From: Limnobacter thiooxidans
GTDB taxonomy: Bacteria; Pseudomonadota; Gammaproteobacteria; Burkholderiales; Burkholderiaceae_B
Direction of reading: 5' to 3'
NCBI RefSeq assembly: GCF_036323495.1
Contig: NZ_AP028947.1
Span: 2,852,001 to 2,916,000, forward strand
Length of the DNA: 64,000 bases
The translations under genes were made by a program, and so were the position numbers. This document shows, in pieces, positions 44,592-53,708 of this stretch; the stretch's first letter is position 1, and every line of letters begins with the position of its first letter. Under the pieces are notes generated by a model. It did not search any database, was not told the DNA's origin, and saw nothing but the letters and a program-made list of their open reading frames with translations.

Positions 44592-46595
44592 ATGCTTTCA
44601 ACACAACCAACCGGCTTGCTGCGTGCCCTTTTTTCCAAAAGGGCCAGCCTTTCACTGAACGCACGTACATTGCTGGTGTGTCTGGAGGCTCTCTTCGTGT
44701 TGTGTCTCTGCCTGTATGTCATCTTGAATAAGCAGATCGCCACCCAGCATGAAGACAAGATCGAGCGGCTGCTGTATGACAAGGCACTGGCCATTCACCA
44801 GGTCAACACCCCAGACACCAACACAGACACCCAATTCGCCCCGGTTTTTTACCACCAGGGCAACCTGCAGGAAGCACAGTTCACACAGCACTGGCCCAAA
44901 GCCTGTCACCCTGTATCCGCAGGCGCCACTTCAAAAATTCAGCAATTCAGGTGCGAAAATGGTGTTCGTCTTCATGCCCTTCAAACCCAACTAAACCCCG
45001 AGCAGGTACAAAGCGCGCAGGTCACCCTGTGGGCAGTGCACACGGCTGGCCTTTCAATGCTGAGCATGCCTGTGCATGAAGCCATTGGGCTGGCCCTGCT
45101 GGTGTTGACCATCAGCGCACTGTGCAGCCGATGGATCAGCCATTCCATCACCCAGCCGCTTGCTGAAATTACCGCCAGCGCCGAACACATGTCAGCTGGC
45201 CACTACGACTGGCGACTCCCAGACAATCCGATACCGGAAATCAACCAGCTTGCCACCACCTTCAACCACATGGCCAAAAGCCTGCAGGAGAGGGACAAGG
45301 TCATTCGCCGCACCGCCTACAAAGACCAGTTGACCGGGCTGGACAACAGGGCCTTTCTCAGTCTCGCCTTGCGGGAACGAACACAATCCGCCCGAGAACC
45401 CCTGTCCATCGTGGTGTGGGGCATAGACAACCTGGACAACATCAACGAAGTACTGGGCCATGAAGTGGCCGACAAGGTGCTGGTGAAAGTTGCCCGCAAG
45501 GCGGCAAGGGTGTGCCGCGAAAACCTGGTTATCGCCCGGCTGGAAGGCAATGTATTTTGCATGCTGCTGCCCCGCGCCTTGCTGGAAGCAATGCTGAAAA
45601 AACACTGCATCAAGCGCTTGCTGCATGGTTCTTTGAGGGTTCAGAATTACCAGCTCGACATACAAAGCCATGCCGGGCTTGCGCACTATCCCGAACACGG
45701 TGAATGCCCCGACAGCCTGATGCGCCGCGCGGAAATTGCACGCCAGCTCGCCAAGAAAACACGGCAGACCTGCATTGTGTTTGAACCCCGTCTGGAACAG
45801 CGCTCGGCCAACAGGCTTGAACTGGTCGCGCAACTGCGCAAAGCCATCAACGAGCAGGAATTCTGCCTGTACTTTCAGCCCAAACTGAACCTGCGGACCA
45901 ACAGCATCAACCAGGCCGAAGCCCTTTTGCGCTGGAACCACCCCACGCGCGGCGTCATTGCCCCCGGTGGTTTCATAGAATTGGCTGAACAAACCGGCAT
46001 GATCAAGGAAATCACGCGGCTGGTTTTTCGCCAAACCTACAGCATCATCGCCCTGTGTACGCAGCAAAACATTCGCCTGTCGCTCAACCTTTCCGCGCTC
46101 GACCTGGAAGACAACAGCCTGGTCGACTTTGTGTCGCAGTTGCATGAACAACAACCCGATGCCGCCCGCCACATGGTGCTGGAAATCACGGAAAGCGCGG
46201 CCATGCGCGACCCGGAACAGGCGCTGGAAATTCTCAACGAACTCGCAGCGATGGGATTTCAAATCTCGATTGATGATTTTGGTACCGGGTATTCCTCACT
46301 GGCTTACCTGAAACGCTTTCCAGTCACCGAGCTTAAAATCGACCGCTCACTGGTACAGGGGGCCGACCTTGACACTGACGGGCAAATCATTCTTGAATCC
46401 ACCATCGAAATGGGCCACATCATGGGTTTGTTGGTCACCACCGAAGGCGTTGAGACACAAGCCGAATTTGACCTGGTCAAAAAACTGGGAGCCGATTATG
46501 TGCAGGGCTTCTGGTTGTCCAAGCCCATGCCGTTCGAGGAATTCAAGCTGAAACACCTTGTAGGCAACCACGACGAACTGGTCCCATACATTTAA
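44592..46595 (+). CDS. Membrane HAMP-GGDEF(degenerate)-EAL protein
   Basis: The 667-residue protein has an N-terminal membrane helix (about 25-46), a short periplasmic domain, a second helix (about 160-185), HAMP (about 185-235), a GGDEF-fold domain and an EAL domain. The GGDEF signature reads EGNVF (about 318), so cyclase activity is very unlikely. The EAL motifs QAEALLRW (about 443), LEITESAA and IDDFGTGYSSL look intact. It is probably a cyclic-di-GMP phosphodiesterase with periplasmic sensing. It stands alone. Confidence 0.92.
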   Translation: MLSTQPTGLLRALFSKRASLSLNARTLLVCLEALFVLCLCLYVILNKQIATQHEDKIERLLYDKALAIHQVNTPDTNTDTQFAPVFYHQGNLQEAQFTQHWPKACHPVSAGATSKIQQFRCENGVRLHALQTQLNPEQVQSAQVTLWAVHTAGLSMLSMPVHEAIGLALLVLTISALCSRWISHSITQPLAEITASAEHMSAGHYDWRLPDNPIPEINQLATTFNHMAKSLQERDKVIRRTAYKDQLTGLDNRAFLSLALRERTQSAREPLSIVVWGIDNLDNINEVLGHEVADKVLVKVARKAARVCRENLVIARLEGNVFCMLLPRALLEAMLKKHCIKRLLHGSLRVQNYQLDIQSHAGLAHYPEHGECPDSLMRRAEIARQLAKKTRQTCIVFEPRLEQRSANRLELVAQLRKAINEQEFCLYFQPKLNLRTNSINQAEALLRWNHPTRGVIAPGGFIELAEQTGMIKEITRLVFRQTYSIIALCTQQNIRLSLNLSALDLEDNSLVDFVSQLHEQQPDAARHMVLEITESAAMRDPEQALEILNELAAMGFQISIDDFGTGYSSLAYLKRFPVTELKIDRSLVQGADLDTDGQIILESTIEMGHIMGLLVTTEGVETQAEFDLVKKLGADYVQGFWLSKPMPFEEFKLKHLVGNHDELVPYI

Positions 46596-46664
46596 ACGCA
46601 TATTTAGTTTTGTCTTTTCAAGCAAGTTTTACCTGATGTGCTGCGGCTTCGATATGATGTCGTG

Positions 46665-48299
46665 ATGACAATTCACACAAAGCAGCATCCCGTGAAAATG
46701 AAACAATTCGACGTTGCAATCATCGGCAGCGGCCTGGCCGGCCTGACCACAGCCCTGCAACTGGCAGACAAACTCAAAGTGGCCATCATCTGCAAACGAT
46801 CCGTCTCCGACTCGGCTAGCCGCTGGGCACAAGGGGGCATCGCCGCGGTTCGCGACCCCGCAGACAGCGTGGAAGAACACGTTCAGGACACCCTGGTGGC
46901 CGGTGGTGGGCTGTGTGAACGCGATGCCGTGCAGTTCATTCTTGAAAATGCATCCAAATCAATTGACTGGCTGGTTGAACAGGGCGTGCCCTTCTCTCGC
47001 GAAGACGAAGAAGGCCCCAGTAACACAGAGCCCAACGGTTTTCACCTGACGCGCGAAGGTGGCCACAGCCGCCGGCGCATCCTGCACGTGGCCGATGCCA
47101 CGGGCGACGCCGTACAGAACACGCTGGAAGCCAAAGCGCGCAACCACCCCAACATTGAATTGTTCGAGCACCACATGGTGATCGACCTCATCACGGGCGA
47201 CCGTCTGAGCGAAAAAAAGGCCGGCATTCTCGGTGCCTACATTCTGGATGAACAATCTCAGCGTGTACTCACCCTGACCTGCCCCTACATCGTGCTGGCC
47301 TGTGGTGGCGCAGGCAAGGTGTACAACTACACCACAAACCCCGACACAGCCACCGGCGATGGCATTGCCATGGCCTGGCGCGCGGGCTGCCGAATTTCCA
47401 ATATGGAATTCATCCAGTTCCACCCGACCTGCCTGTACCACCCCTATGCCAAAAGCTTTTTGATTACCGAAGCCGTACGGGGCGAAGGTGGCCTGCTCAA
47501 GCTGCCGGATGGCACCCGCTTCATGCCCGAACACGACGAGCGCGCCGAACTGGCACCGCGCGACGTGGTGGCGCGCGCCATCGACTTTGAAATGAAAAAG
47601 CGCGGCCTGGATTGCGTGTACCTGGACATCAGCCACGAGCCCGAAGAAAAGCTGAAAAAACACTTCCCGACCATTTACAAGCGCTGCCTTGAACTGGGCA
47701 TCGACATCACCAAGCAAGGCATTCCGGTGGTGCCAGCGGCCCACTACACCTGTGGTGGCGTAGTGACCGATCACAATGCGCGAACTGACATTCCCGGCTT
47801 GTATGCCGTCGGCGAAACAGCCTATACCGGCCTTCACGGTGCAAACCGGCTGGCCAGCAACAGCCTGCTGGAATGCGTGGTACTGGGCCAGGCTGCAGCC
47901 AACCACATTCTCACCAAACCCCACCGCGAAACCATGGGCCTGCCCGATTGGGATGAAAGCAGGGTGACCGACCCCGACGAAGAAGTGGTGATTTCACACA
48001 ATTGGGCCGAACTTCGCCAAACCATGTGGAACTACGTGGGCATTGTGCGCACCGACAAACGCCTGGAACGTGCCCAGCACCGCATTCAACTGCTGCGTGA
48101 GGAAATTTTGGAGTTCTACAGCAACTTCCGGGTGAGCCGCGATTTGCTTGAACTGCGAAACCTGGTGGATGTGGCAGATCTGATTGTGACCAGCGCCCTG
48201 AGCCGCAAGGAAAGCCGCGGGCTGCATTACAGCAGCGACTACCCGGGCACCTTGCCCAAGGCATTTCCGACGGTGTTGCAGCGACCGAAAAAGCGTTAA
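46665..48299 (+). CDS. nadB: L-aspartate oxidase
   Basis: I take the ATG at 46665 (544 residues); [10 protein letters not shown] at 46698 is equally possible, and neither has a strong ribosome-binding site. The FAD motif [16 protein letters not shown] starts the protein; [21 protein letters not shown] (here [14 protein letters not shown]) and the succinate-dehydrogenase-like HPTCLYHP are present. It oxidises aspartate to iminoaspartate for NadA. It is separated from nadC/nadA by a palindromic repeat block. Confidence 0.95.
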   Translation: MTIHTKQHPVKMKQFDVAIIGSGLAGLTTALQLADKLKVAIICKRSVSDSASRWAQGGIAAVRDPADSVEEHVQDTLVAGGGLCERDAVQFILENASKSIDWLVEQGVPFSREDEEGPSNTEPNGFHLTREGGHSRRRILHVADATGDAVQNTLEAKARNHPNIELFEHHMVIDLITGDRLSEKKAGILGAYILDEQSQRVLTLTCPYIVLACGGAGKVYNYTTNPDTATGDGIAMAWRAGCRISNMEFIQFHPTCLYHPYAKSFLITEAVRGEGGLLKLPDGTRFMPEHDERAELAPRDVVARAIDFEMKKRGLDCVYLDISHEPEEKLKKHFPTIYKRCLELGIDITKQGIPVVPAAHYTCGGVVTDHNARTDIPGLYAVGETAYTGLHGANRLASNSLLECVVLGQAAANHILTKPHRETMGLPDWDESRVTDPDEEVVISHNWAELRQTMWNYVGIVRTDKRLERAQHRIQLLREEILEFYSNFRVSRDLLELRNLVDVADLIVTSALSRKESRGLHYSSDYPGTLPKAFPTVLQRPKKR

Positions 48300-48327
48300 G
48301 TCTGACGTCTGTTAAGGACACCGCGCG

Positions 48328-48460
48328 GCGTGCCTTGTCCGTTGCGCGAGTTGTACCAGGCTTCTGTTTAGGCCTCCCCAGCGTGCCTTGCCCAATCCCG
48401 CATTGATCGCGAAGCCTCTGCTATATGCCTTCCCAGCGTGCCTTGCTCAATCCTGCACAG
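48328..48460 (+). repeat. Tandem ~54-bp repeats downstream of nadB
   Basis: GCGTGCCTTG recurs at 48328, 48381 and 48436 (spacing 53 and 55). The second and third copies extend the match: CCCAGCGTGCCTTG followed by CCAATCC or TCAATCC. No gene and no spacer-like structure is evident. Confidence 0.75.
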
Positions 48461-48580
48461 AAAACCGCTTAATCCCTTGTTGAATTGATTCTTGCTCACC
48501 GAATCAGGCAAAACACACGGCCTGATTCGGAGTCGGCTTGCAGCCGAACGCAGCGAATCAATTCCACCGGGACGGTTTTC
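48460..48580. repeat. Nested palindrome, 121 bp
   Basis: GAAAACCG (48460-48467) pairs with CGGTTTTC (48573-48580), GAATTGATTC (48482-48491) with GAATCAATTC (48555-48564), and CCGAATCAGG (48499-48508) with CCTGATTCGG (48521-48530). TCGGCT/AGCCGA (48533-48547) is an extra hairpin in the right arm. All stems are perfect. Confidence 0.9.
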
Positions 48581-48815
48581 TTGAATGTGCAGGACAAGCA
48601 AGTGCACTGCCGGGAGGCTTACTCACAACCGGTTCGCGCAGGCGACTGCTTAAGAGCCGCGCCGATGGATATCATCACCAGTGCAAGCCCCTCAACACTG
48701 GCGGACGACTCACTGCCGCAGGAGCGAATTAACCGCCACATGCCATTGCGCCGCCAGTGCCAACCAGTCGCAATTGTTGCCCACTCGCGCAAGATCACAA
48801 TCAAGGTCGGTGTTT
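48581..48815. other. Gene-free spacer between the two palindromes
   Basis: I see no gene, terminator or RNA here. Open frames on both strands run through it into the palindromes but look like chance. The sequence flanking it on both sides (GGTTTTCTTGAATG near 48575, and its inverse CATTCAAGAAAACC near 48846) is inversely repeated, so the spacer is the core of a larger symmetrical element. Confidence 0.5.
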
Positions 48816-49006
48816 GCCCAGTCAGCGCGAATTCCAGTCGCTTGCCATTCAAGAAAACCTGCCCGTTTGAATTCACATGCGACGTTCGGCTGCAAGCCGG
48901 CAACACACTCGACCGTCTTTTTTGTCGAGTGTGTTGAGTCAGTGTGAATTTCAAAAAGGGATCAACAGGTTTTCAGGCAAGCGACTGGAATTCGCGCTGA
49001 CTGGGC
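48816..49006. repeat. Nested palindrome with perfect 31-bp arms, 191 bp
   Basis: The outer arms 48816-48846 (starting GCCCAGTCAGCGCG) and 48976-49006 (ending CGCGCTGACTGGGC) are perfect inverse copies over 31 bp. Further in, AAAACCTG faces CAGGTTTT and TTGAATTCACA faces TGTGAATTTCAA. At the core AACACACTCGAC (48902-48913) faces GTCGAGTGTGTT (48924-48935) perfectly around a ten-base loop. No coding potential is convincing. Confidence 0.9.
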
Positions 49007-49092
49007 TTTTCATACCCGCAGGTGGTTGCTCACAATTCGCGCCGAGTGCGCACAAACTGCACCGAGGCATGCAATCCAGCGGAGATTGACGC

Positions 49093-49959
49093 TTAATCCA
49101 GCACTCGCAGTGAATAGTCCACCGCCGCAATGTCCTTGGTCAACGAACCAATCGAAATGCGGTCAACGCCAGTTTCGGCAATGGCCCGTACCGTGTGTTC
49201 ATTGACCCCACCCGAGGCTTCCAGAATAGCGCGCCCTTGGTTCAGTTCAACCGCGACCCGCATAGCTTCCAAACCAAAGTTGTCTAGCAACACTGACTTG
49301 GCGCCAGCCTGCAGGGCTTCTTCCAGTTGCACCAGGCTTTCCACTTCGATTTGAACCGACACATGGGCAGCCCCCAAGGCGTCGGCATTGGCCAGCACTT
49401 GCGCAATACCGCCCGCCGCGGCAATGTGGTTTTCCTTGATCAAAATGCCGTCGTACAAAGCCAGTCGCTGATTCAGACCACCGCCCACGCGCACTGCATA
49501 TTTTTGGGCCAGACGCATGCCGGGCAAAGTTTTACGAGTATCCAGAATAGACGACTTGGTGCCTTCGATCAGTTGCACAAAGTGACGGGTTCGTGTGGCC
49601 ACAGCGCTCAGCGACTGAAGGTAATTCATGGCAGAACGTTCTGCCGTCAGCAAAGGGCGCGCAAAGGCTTCAATCTCACAGACCACCGTCCCCGGCTGCA
49701 CTTCCTGACCTTCCGGCACCTGCCAACGCACCAATGCGTCCGCACACAAAGCGTTGAACACCCCGTTGAACCAGTCCTGCCCGCACACCACGGCCTTGTC
49801 GCGGCACAGCAATTGCGCCTTGCAACGCTTGCCTTCCGGCACCAGCAAACCGGTCCAGTCGGTGTTGCCCATGTCTTCGGCAATCGCGTCGTGTACATTT
49901 TTCAGCAAGGCCAGTTCAAGCGCAGGTCCGAATGATTGAAACAGTTCTGAACGGCTCAT
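49093..49959 (-). CDS. nadC: Nicotinate-nucleotide pyrophosphorylase (quinolinate phosphoribosyltransferase)
   Basis: The 288-residue protein carries [17 protein letters not shown], the active-site lysine in [41 protein letters not shown] and the phosphate loop [20 protein letters not shown]. It converts quinolinate and PRPP to nicotinate mononucleotide. Its start overlaps the nadA stop by four bases. Confidence 0.96.
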   Translation of the reverse strand: MSRSELFQSFGPALELALLKNVHDAIAEDMGNTDWTGLLVPEGKRCKAQLLCRDKAVVCGQDWFNGVFNALCADALVRWQVPEGQEVQPGTVVCEIEAFARPLLTAERSAMNYLQSLSAVATRTRHFVQLIEGTKSSILDTRKTLPGMRLAQKYAVRVGGGLNQRLALYDGILIKENHIAAAGGIAQVLANADALGAAHVSVQIEVESLVQLEEALQAGAKSVLLDNFGLEAMRVAVELNQGRAILEASGGVNEHTVRAIAETGVDRISIGSLTKDIAAVDYSLRVLD

Positions 49960-51107
49960 GCTGGTCCCACTCCCTTGTGCGCCTGTTCCAAACGGGCTTG
50001 TCCACGCGGGCCGGAAATACCATGTACTTTCGCAAAGTCGAGCATGCGGTCAATGCATCGGTAAGCCTGTTTTCCCAAATCAGGGTCAACGTGCACTTCG
50101 CCAAGCCCGGTATCAAAACCGGTTTTCAGCACATCCCGCAGGTTCTTCAGGCCGTTCATAGCCATCCACGGGCAATGCGCACAGCTTTTACACGTGGCGG
50201 AATTGCCTGCAGTGGGGGCTTCAATCAGCATTTTTCCAGGCGCCAGTTGGCGCATCTTGTGAAGAATGCCATTGTCGGTGGCCACAATAAAGGTGTTAAC
50301 TCCCGGGGTTTGCGTGGCCTTGATCATTTGCGTGGTTGAACCCACCACATCTGCCAATGCCACAACATCAGCCGGGGATTCTGGGTGCACCAGCACCATG
50401 GCATCAGGATGCAGGGCTTTCAACATGACCAGTTCTTCGGCCTTGAATTCATCATGCACCAGGCATGAACCCTGCCACAGCAGCATGTCTGCCCCGGTCT
50501 GCGTCTGAATGTATTGCCCCAAGTGCCGGTCAGGTGCCCAAATGATTTTGTGCCCTTGGTCATGCAAGTGGCCAACAATGTCCAGCGCAATGCTGGAGGT
50601 AACCATCCAGTCTGCCCGCGCTTTCACAGCCGCACTGGTGTTGGCGTATACCACCACGGTGCGATCGGGATGCTGATCACAAAATGCATTGAATTCGGCT
50701 GAGGGGCAACCCAGATCGAGCGAACAGGTGGCATCCAGGTCCGGCATGAACACCCGTTTTTCGGGATTCAGGATCTTGCTGGTTTCACCCATGAAACGCA
50801 CGCCCGCCACCACGAGGTTTTGCTGCTTGCTTTCACGTCCAAAACGCGCCATTTCCAGGGAATCCGATACACACCCACCTGTTTCTTCGGCCAAATCCTG
50901 CAATTCTGCGTTCACGTAGTAGTGCGCGACCAGCACCGCATCCCGGGCTTTGAGCAACTCTTTGATTTCGGCTTTCAACGATGCGCGTTCTTGCGCATCC
51001 GGTTGGGCAGGGACACGCGCCCACGCCTGGGAAGGCTTGCAACTGAGTGAGGGGTTGGCCTGATTGGGCAGATCGAACTCCACCGGCTTGATGTCTACTT
51101 GATTCAC
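49956..51107 (-). CDS. nadA: Quinolinate synthase
   Basis: The frame is open to 51173, but I choose the GTG complementary to 51105-51107 ([15 protein letters not shown]) because the sequence from there resembles burkholderial NadA starts and a GAGAG site precedes it; 383 residues. Landmarks are [38 protein letters not shown]-type (DNGILHKM) and the cluster motif [14 protein letters not shown]. It condenses iminoaspartate and DHAP with a [4Fe-4S] cluster. The exact start is uncertain. Confidence 0.93.
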   Translation of the reverse strand: MNQVDIKPVEFDLPNQANPSLSCKPSQAWARVPAQPDAQERASLKAEIKELLKARDAVLVAHYYVNAELQDLAEETGGCVSDSLEMARFGRESKQQNLVVAGVRFMGETSKILNPEKRVFMPDLDATCSLDLGCPSAEFNAFCDQHPDRTVVVYANTSAAVKARADWMVTSSIALDIVGHLHDQGHKIIWAPDRHLGQYIQTQTGADMLLWQGSCLVHDEFKAEELVMLKALHPDAMVLVHPESPADVVALADVVGSTTQMIKATQTPGVNTFIVATDNGILHKMRQLAPGKMLIEAPTAGNSATCKSCAHCPWMAMNGLKNLRDVLKTGFDTGLGEVHVDPDLGKQAYRCIDRMLDFAKVHGISGPRGQARLEQAHKGVGPA

Positions 51108-51313
51108 GAAACTCTCGATCAATGGCGCAGAAAGCACGCATTTTACTCTCTTGCAGCCAGAAAATCCTGCCAATCCAGACCGAAGGCATTTGCTGAACTT
51201 TTATCGAATGTACGTCACTCAAACGAAGCATTTCCGCAATGCGACAGCGCTCAATGCTTTACGTCCTTAGTCCGTTGTCTTTTCATGTCCTCATATCTCT
51301 TGGAGCATACTTC

Positions 51314-51901
51314 ATGTTGAAGCAATCCGTTAAATCACTTTCTATTCTGGCTGCGTTGTTGTCCATGCACTCTGTTGCATCTGCGACTTGTCAAGGTAGC
51401 GACTGTCAAGTTGAAGTCGAAGCCAATGTCGACTTTGATGGTCACTACCACCTCAGCCCCAGCCACAATGGCATCTACATTCAAAGCAACACCGGCACCA
51501 ACACCGCCATTGTTGACCTGCAAAACGTTGTCATGCGCGACAACGGTGCTGTATCCGGCGCAGCACAGGCTGTGGGCAACAACATTGCCATTTCCCTCAG
51601 CTCTTCTTCCAAAGTGCCTGTGCGTCATGTGTCTCAAGGTAACTATGGTGACCAGTTGGCCACGGTCAGCCTGATCCAGCACTCTGCCTCCAAAACCGGT
51701 GAAGTGAACATTGAAGCGGTATCCATCGGCAACAACTTCAGCCTCAGCCTGGACAACGCCACACTGGCCGAACTGTCTGTTGCACAGTGCAACGTGAGCG
51801 ACAACGTGGCACTGGCTGAATTCCGCTTTGACCCCACCAAGTTGACTGCATCTGCAACAGCCGTAGGCAACAACATTTCAATTGGCGCCGTACGTCCTTA
51901 A
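51314..51901 (+). CDS. Secreted curli/holdfast-type repeat protein, HfaD/HfaA-like
   Basis: The ATG at 51314 has GGAG eight bases upstream; the 195-residue product has a signal peptide (SILAALLSMHSVASA-TC). The mature part is rich in Asn, Ser, Val and Ile, with repeated turns: SNTGTNTAIVDLQN, AVGNNIAISL, SIGNNFSLSL and AVGNNISIG. Such Asn-rich strand-turn repeats recall curli-like subunits secreted by CsgG-type channels. A CsgG/HfaB-like gene follows two genes later. I call it HfaD-like from context and composition, not from clear homology; it is much shorter than Caulobacter HfaD. Confidence 0.65.
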   Translation: MLKQSVKSLSILAALLSMHSVASATCQGSDCQVEVEANVDFDGHYHLSPSHNGIYIQSNTGTNTAIVDLQNVVMRDNGAVSGAAQAVGNNIAISLSSSSKVPVRHVSQGNYGDQLATVSLIQHSASKTGEVNIEAVSIGNNFSLSLDNATLAELSVAQCNVSDNVALAEFRFDPTKLTASATAVGNNISIGAVRP

Positions 51902-51915
51902 TTGAACTTTTTCAT

Positions 51916-51997
51916 CCCCGGCATCAACCCATAGCACAACAGTTCGGCACAGCAGTTCGCCTTACAGATTGCCGGGGGTGACTTCTTCCCAGTCACC
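51916..51997 (+). promoter_or_regulatory. Hairpins in the leader between the first and second Hfa-like genes
   Basis: CCCCGGCA (51916-51923) pairs perfectly with TGCCGGGG (51970-51977), directly followed by GGTGACT/AGTCACC (51977-51997, seven-base loop). There is no T-run, so these look like stability or processing elements that might set different amounts of the two subunits. Confidence 0.5.
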
Positions 51998-52024
51998 CGC
52001 CAGTCCAACACCGGAAACAGCCCA

Positions 52025-52345
52025 ATGAAAAAGCTCAGCCTCATCGTCGCAATGCTCCTGGCACCCACTTCTGCAACTTTTGCTCAAACCTTTGAAGGCA
52101 ATGTCAGCTCGTTTGAAACTCCTTTTGGCATGCGCAGCGTCACCGACATTGACTCGCCCGCCGCAACCCGTCGCGACGAGAATTTCAACCGCACCCAAGT
52201 GCAAGCCCCAGGTTTTGGTTTCGCATCCACCGCCATCGGCAACCTGATCAATGTTCAGACCGAGGGCAGCAATAACACAGTCGTCATCAACGCAACACAG
52301 ATCAACAACGGCAGTCAGAACGCATCCATTGACGGCGGCTTCTGA
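52025..52345 (+). CDS. hfaA: HfaA-like holdfast-anchoring protein
   Basis: The 106-residue protein has a signal peptide (LSLIVAMLLAPTSATFA-QT) and a short mature part ending in STAIGNLINVQTEGSNNTVVINATQINNGSQNA. The Asn/Thr/Val turn-rich ending resembles HfaA-type subunits, which are surface-anchored amyloid-like proteins that attach the Caulobacter holdfast. It is followed after 34 bases by the CsgG-like lipoprotein gene that would secrete it. The homology is judged by eye. Confidence 0.65.
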   Translation: MKKLSLIVAMLLAPTSATFAQTFEGNVSSFETPFGMRSVTDIDSPAATRRDENFNRTQVQAPGFGFASTAIGNLINVQTEGSNNTVVINATQINNGSQNASIDGGF

Positions 52346-52379
52346 AACCGCGTCGCACTTGAATACACAAAGGCCCACT

Positions 52380-53555
52380 ATGTTTCGCTATTCCGCTCTT
52401 AAGCTTGCCTTCATCACCGCACTGGCTGCCACTGGCAGTGCTTGCACCACCCTGCCTTCTTTCAGCAAGGCCGAGTACGTTAGCGCCTTTGACGGGGCCA
52501 GCGTGATGGAAAACAAAACCCGGTACAGCCAGGCGCTTGAGTGCCTGAAGCCCATGGTGGGCGGTCGTGGCCCCAATGCAAAGCGTTTCGCAGTGGGCCG
52601 GGTGAGCGACTTTACGGGCAAGGAAGACCTGGTCAACGGCAAACGTTTAACGCAAGGTGCGGCACTGATGGTCATCTCGGCGCTGGCAAAAACAGGTGTG
52701 CCCATGGTTGAACGTTTTGACACATCAATTGCCGACATGGAGTTGAAGTACTCCGACAACAAACTGATTACCGACAACCCCGACAGCAAGGCCCACCGCC
52801 AGATTTTCTCCGGTTCCCTGCCCGGCTCCGACTTTCACATCGTGGGTGGCATCACCGAAGTCAACTACAACATTCGCAGCGGCAGCCTGGAGTCTTCAAT
52901 CCGTTTTATTGGAGCTGCGGCACGCTACTTTGTCATGAACGTTGCAGTGGATCTGCGGGTTGTAAACACCAAAACACTGGAAGTGGTGAATACACAAAGC
53001 CTGCAAAAGCAAATCATAGGTACCGAATTGAGTGGCGGCTACTTCCGCCTGTTCTCCGATGGCCTGGTTGACGTGAATGCAGCAGAACGCACACAGGAAC
53101 CCATTCAAAAAGGCGTGCGCATGGTGATTGAACAAGCTGTGTTCAACATGCTGACCGAAATGAATAACCTGCCCGCGCAAAACTGCGCAAGGTTAAGCAC
53201 CGCCAATCTGGAAAGCGAGCAAGAAACCCAGGCAGCCGCGGCACCTATGCCCGTTAATCAGCGCAGCAACAATCCAATTGTATTGACACCGCCACCCGCA
53301 CTGAACGCCTCCAGGCAGGGTGAAAATGTCAGCATTGATTCGTATACAGGTGAAATTGTCAGACCTGCCCCATCGGCAGCAAGCTCGCCGTCAGCCGCCA
53401 ACAGCAACCGTGCAGCAGCCCCGCAAAGCGAAGTGACAGAACTGAAAGGTCTGTTTGGTACTGGTAGTACACCCCAGGAACCCGCTTCAACCTCCAATAC
53501 AACCCGGGAAATGCAGGAAAAACTGCTGTGGGGGAGCCGCCCACAAATTCGCTGA
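52380..53555 (+). CDS. hfaB: HfaB-like CsgG-family outer-membrane lipoprotein
   Basis: The ATG at 52380 gives 391 residues with a lipoprotein signal (lipobox TGSAC, Cys22). A CsgG-like domain follows (about 40-265): RFAVGRVSDFTGKEDL, VPMVERFDTSIADMELKY, FHIVGGITEVNYNI, VDLRVVNTKTLEVVNTQSLQK. The C-terminal 120 residues are Pro/Ala/Ser-rich, ending in a short conserved-looking helix. CsgG-type proteins form outer-membrane secretion channels for curli-like subunits; HfaB does so for HfaA and HfaD. No csgE or csgF is present, which favours Hfa over curli. Confidence 0.8.
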   Translation: MFRYSALKLAFITALAATGSACTTLPSFSKAEYVSAFDGASVMENKTRYSQALECLKPMVGGRGPNAKRFAVGRVSDFTGKEDLVNGKRLTQGAALMVISALAKTGVPMVERFDTSIADMELKYSDNKLITDNPDSKAHRQIFSGSLPGSDFHIVGGITEVNYNIRSGSLESSIRFIGAAARYFVMNVAVDLRVVNTKTLEVVNTQSLQKQIIGTELSGGYFRLFSDGLVDVNAAERTQEPIQKGVRMVIEQAVFNMLTEMNNLPAQNCARLSTANLESEQETQAAAAPMPVNQRSNNPIVLTPPPALNASRQGENVSIDSYTGEIVRPAPSAASSPSAANSNRAAAPQSEVTELKGLFGTGSTPQEPASTSNTTREMQEKLLWGSRPQIR

Positions 53556-53623
53556 AAGCACAGCGGCTCTCCAAGGCAGGCGGGTAGCCTGCAAAGCAGC
53601 CCCGACATACTGTGGTCAAAAAC

Positions 53624-53661
53624 AAAAAGCCTCAAGAAACACTTCTTGAGGCTTTTTTTTA
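53624..53661. terminator. Strong bidirectional terminator
   Basis: AAAAAGCCTCAAGAA (53624-53638) pairs perfectly with TTCTTGAGGCTTTTT (53643-53657) and runs into T8. It separates the Hfa-like genes from the convergent CNNM gene. Confidence 0.9.
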
Positions 53662-53708
53662 CTTAGTCACAGACAGATCCTGACAGAGTGTAAATCCGTC
53701 GCCTTTGT

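Noticed and set aside
48485..48954. Overlapping frames of 111-150 codons in the nadB-nadC gap
   Set aside because: They run through palindromes on both strands and have low-complexity or biased composition typical of inverted repeats; no start signal.
48816..49006. Integron attC site
   Set aside because: Fold-back structure is present but I see no convincing GTTRRRY/RYYYAAC core pair and no integrase or cassette genes.
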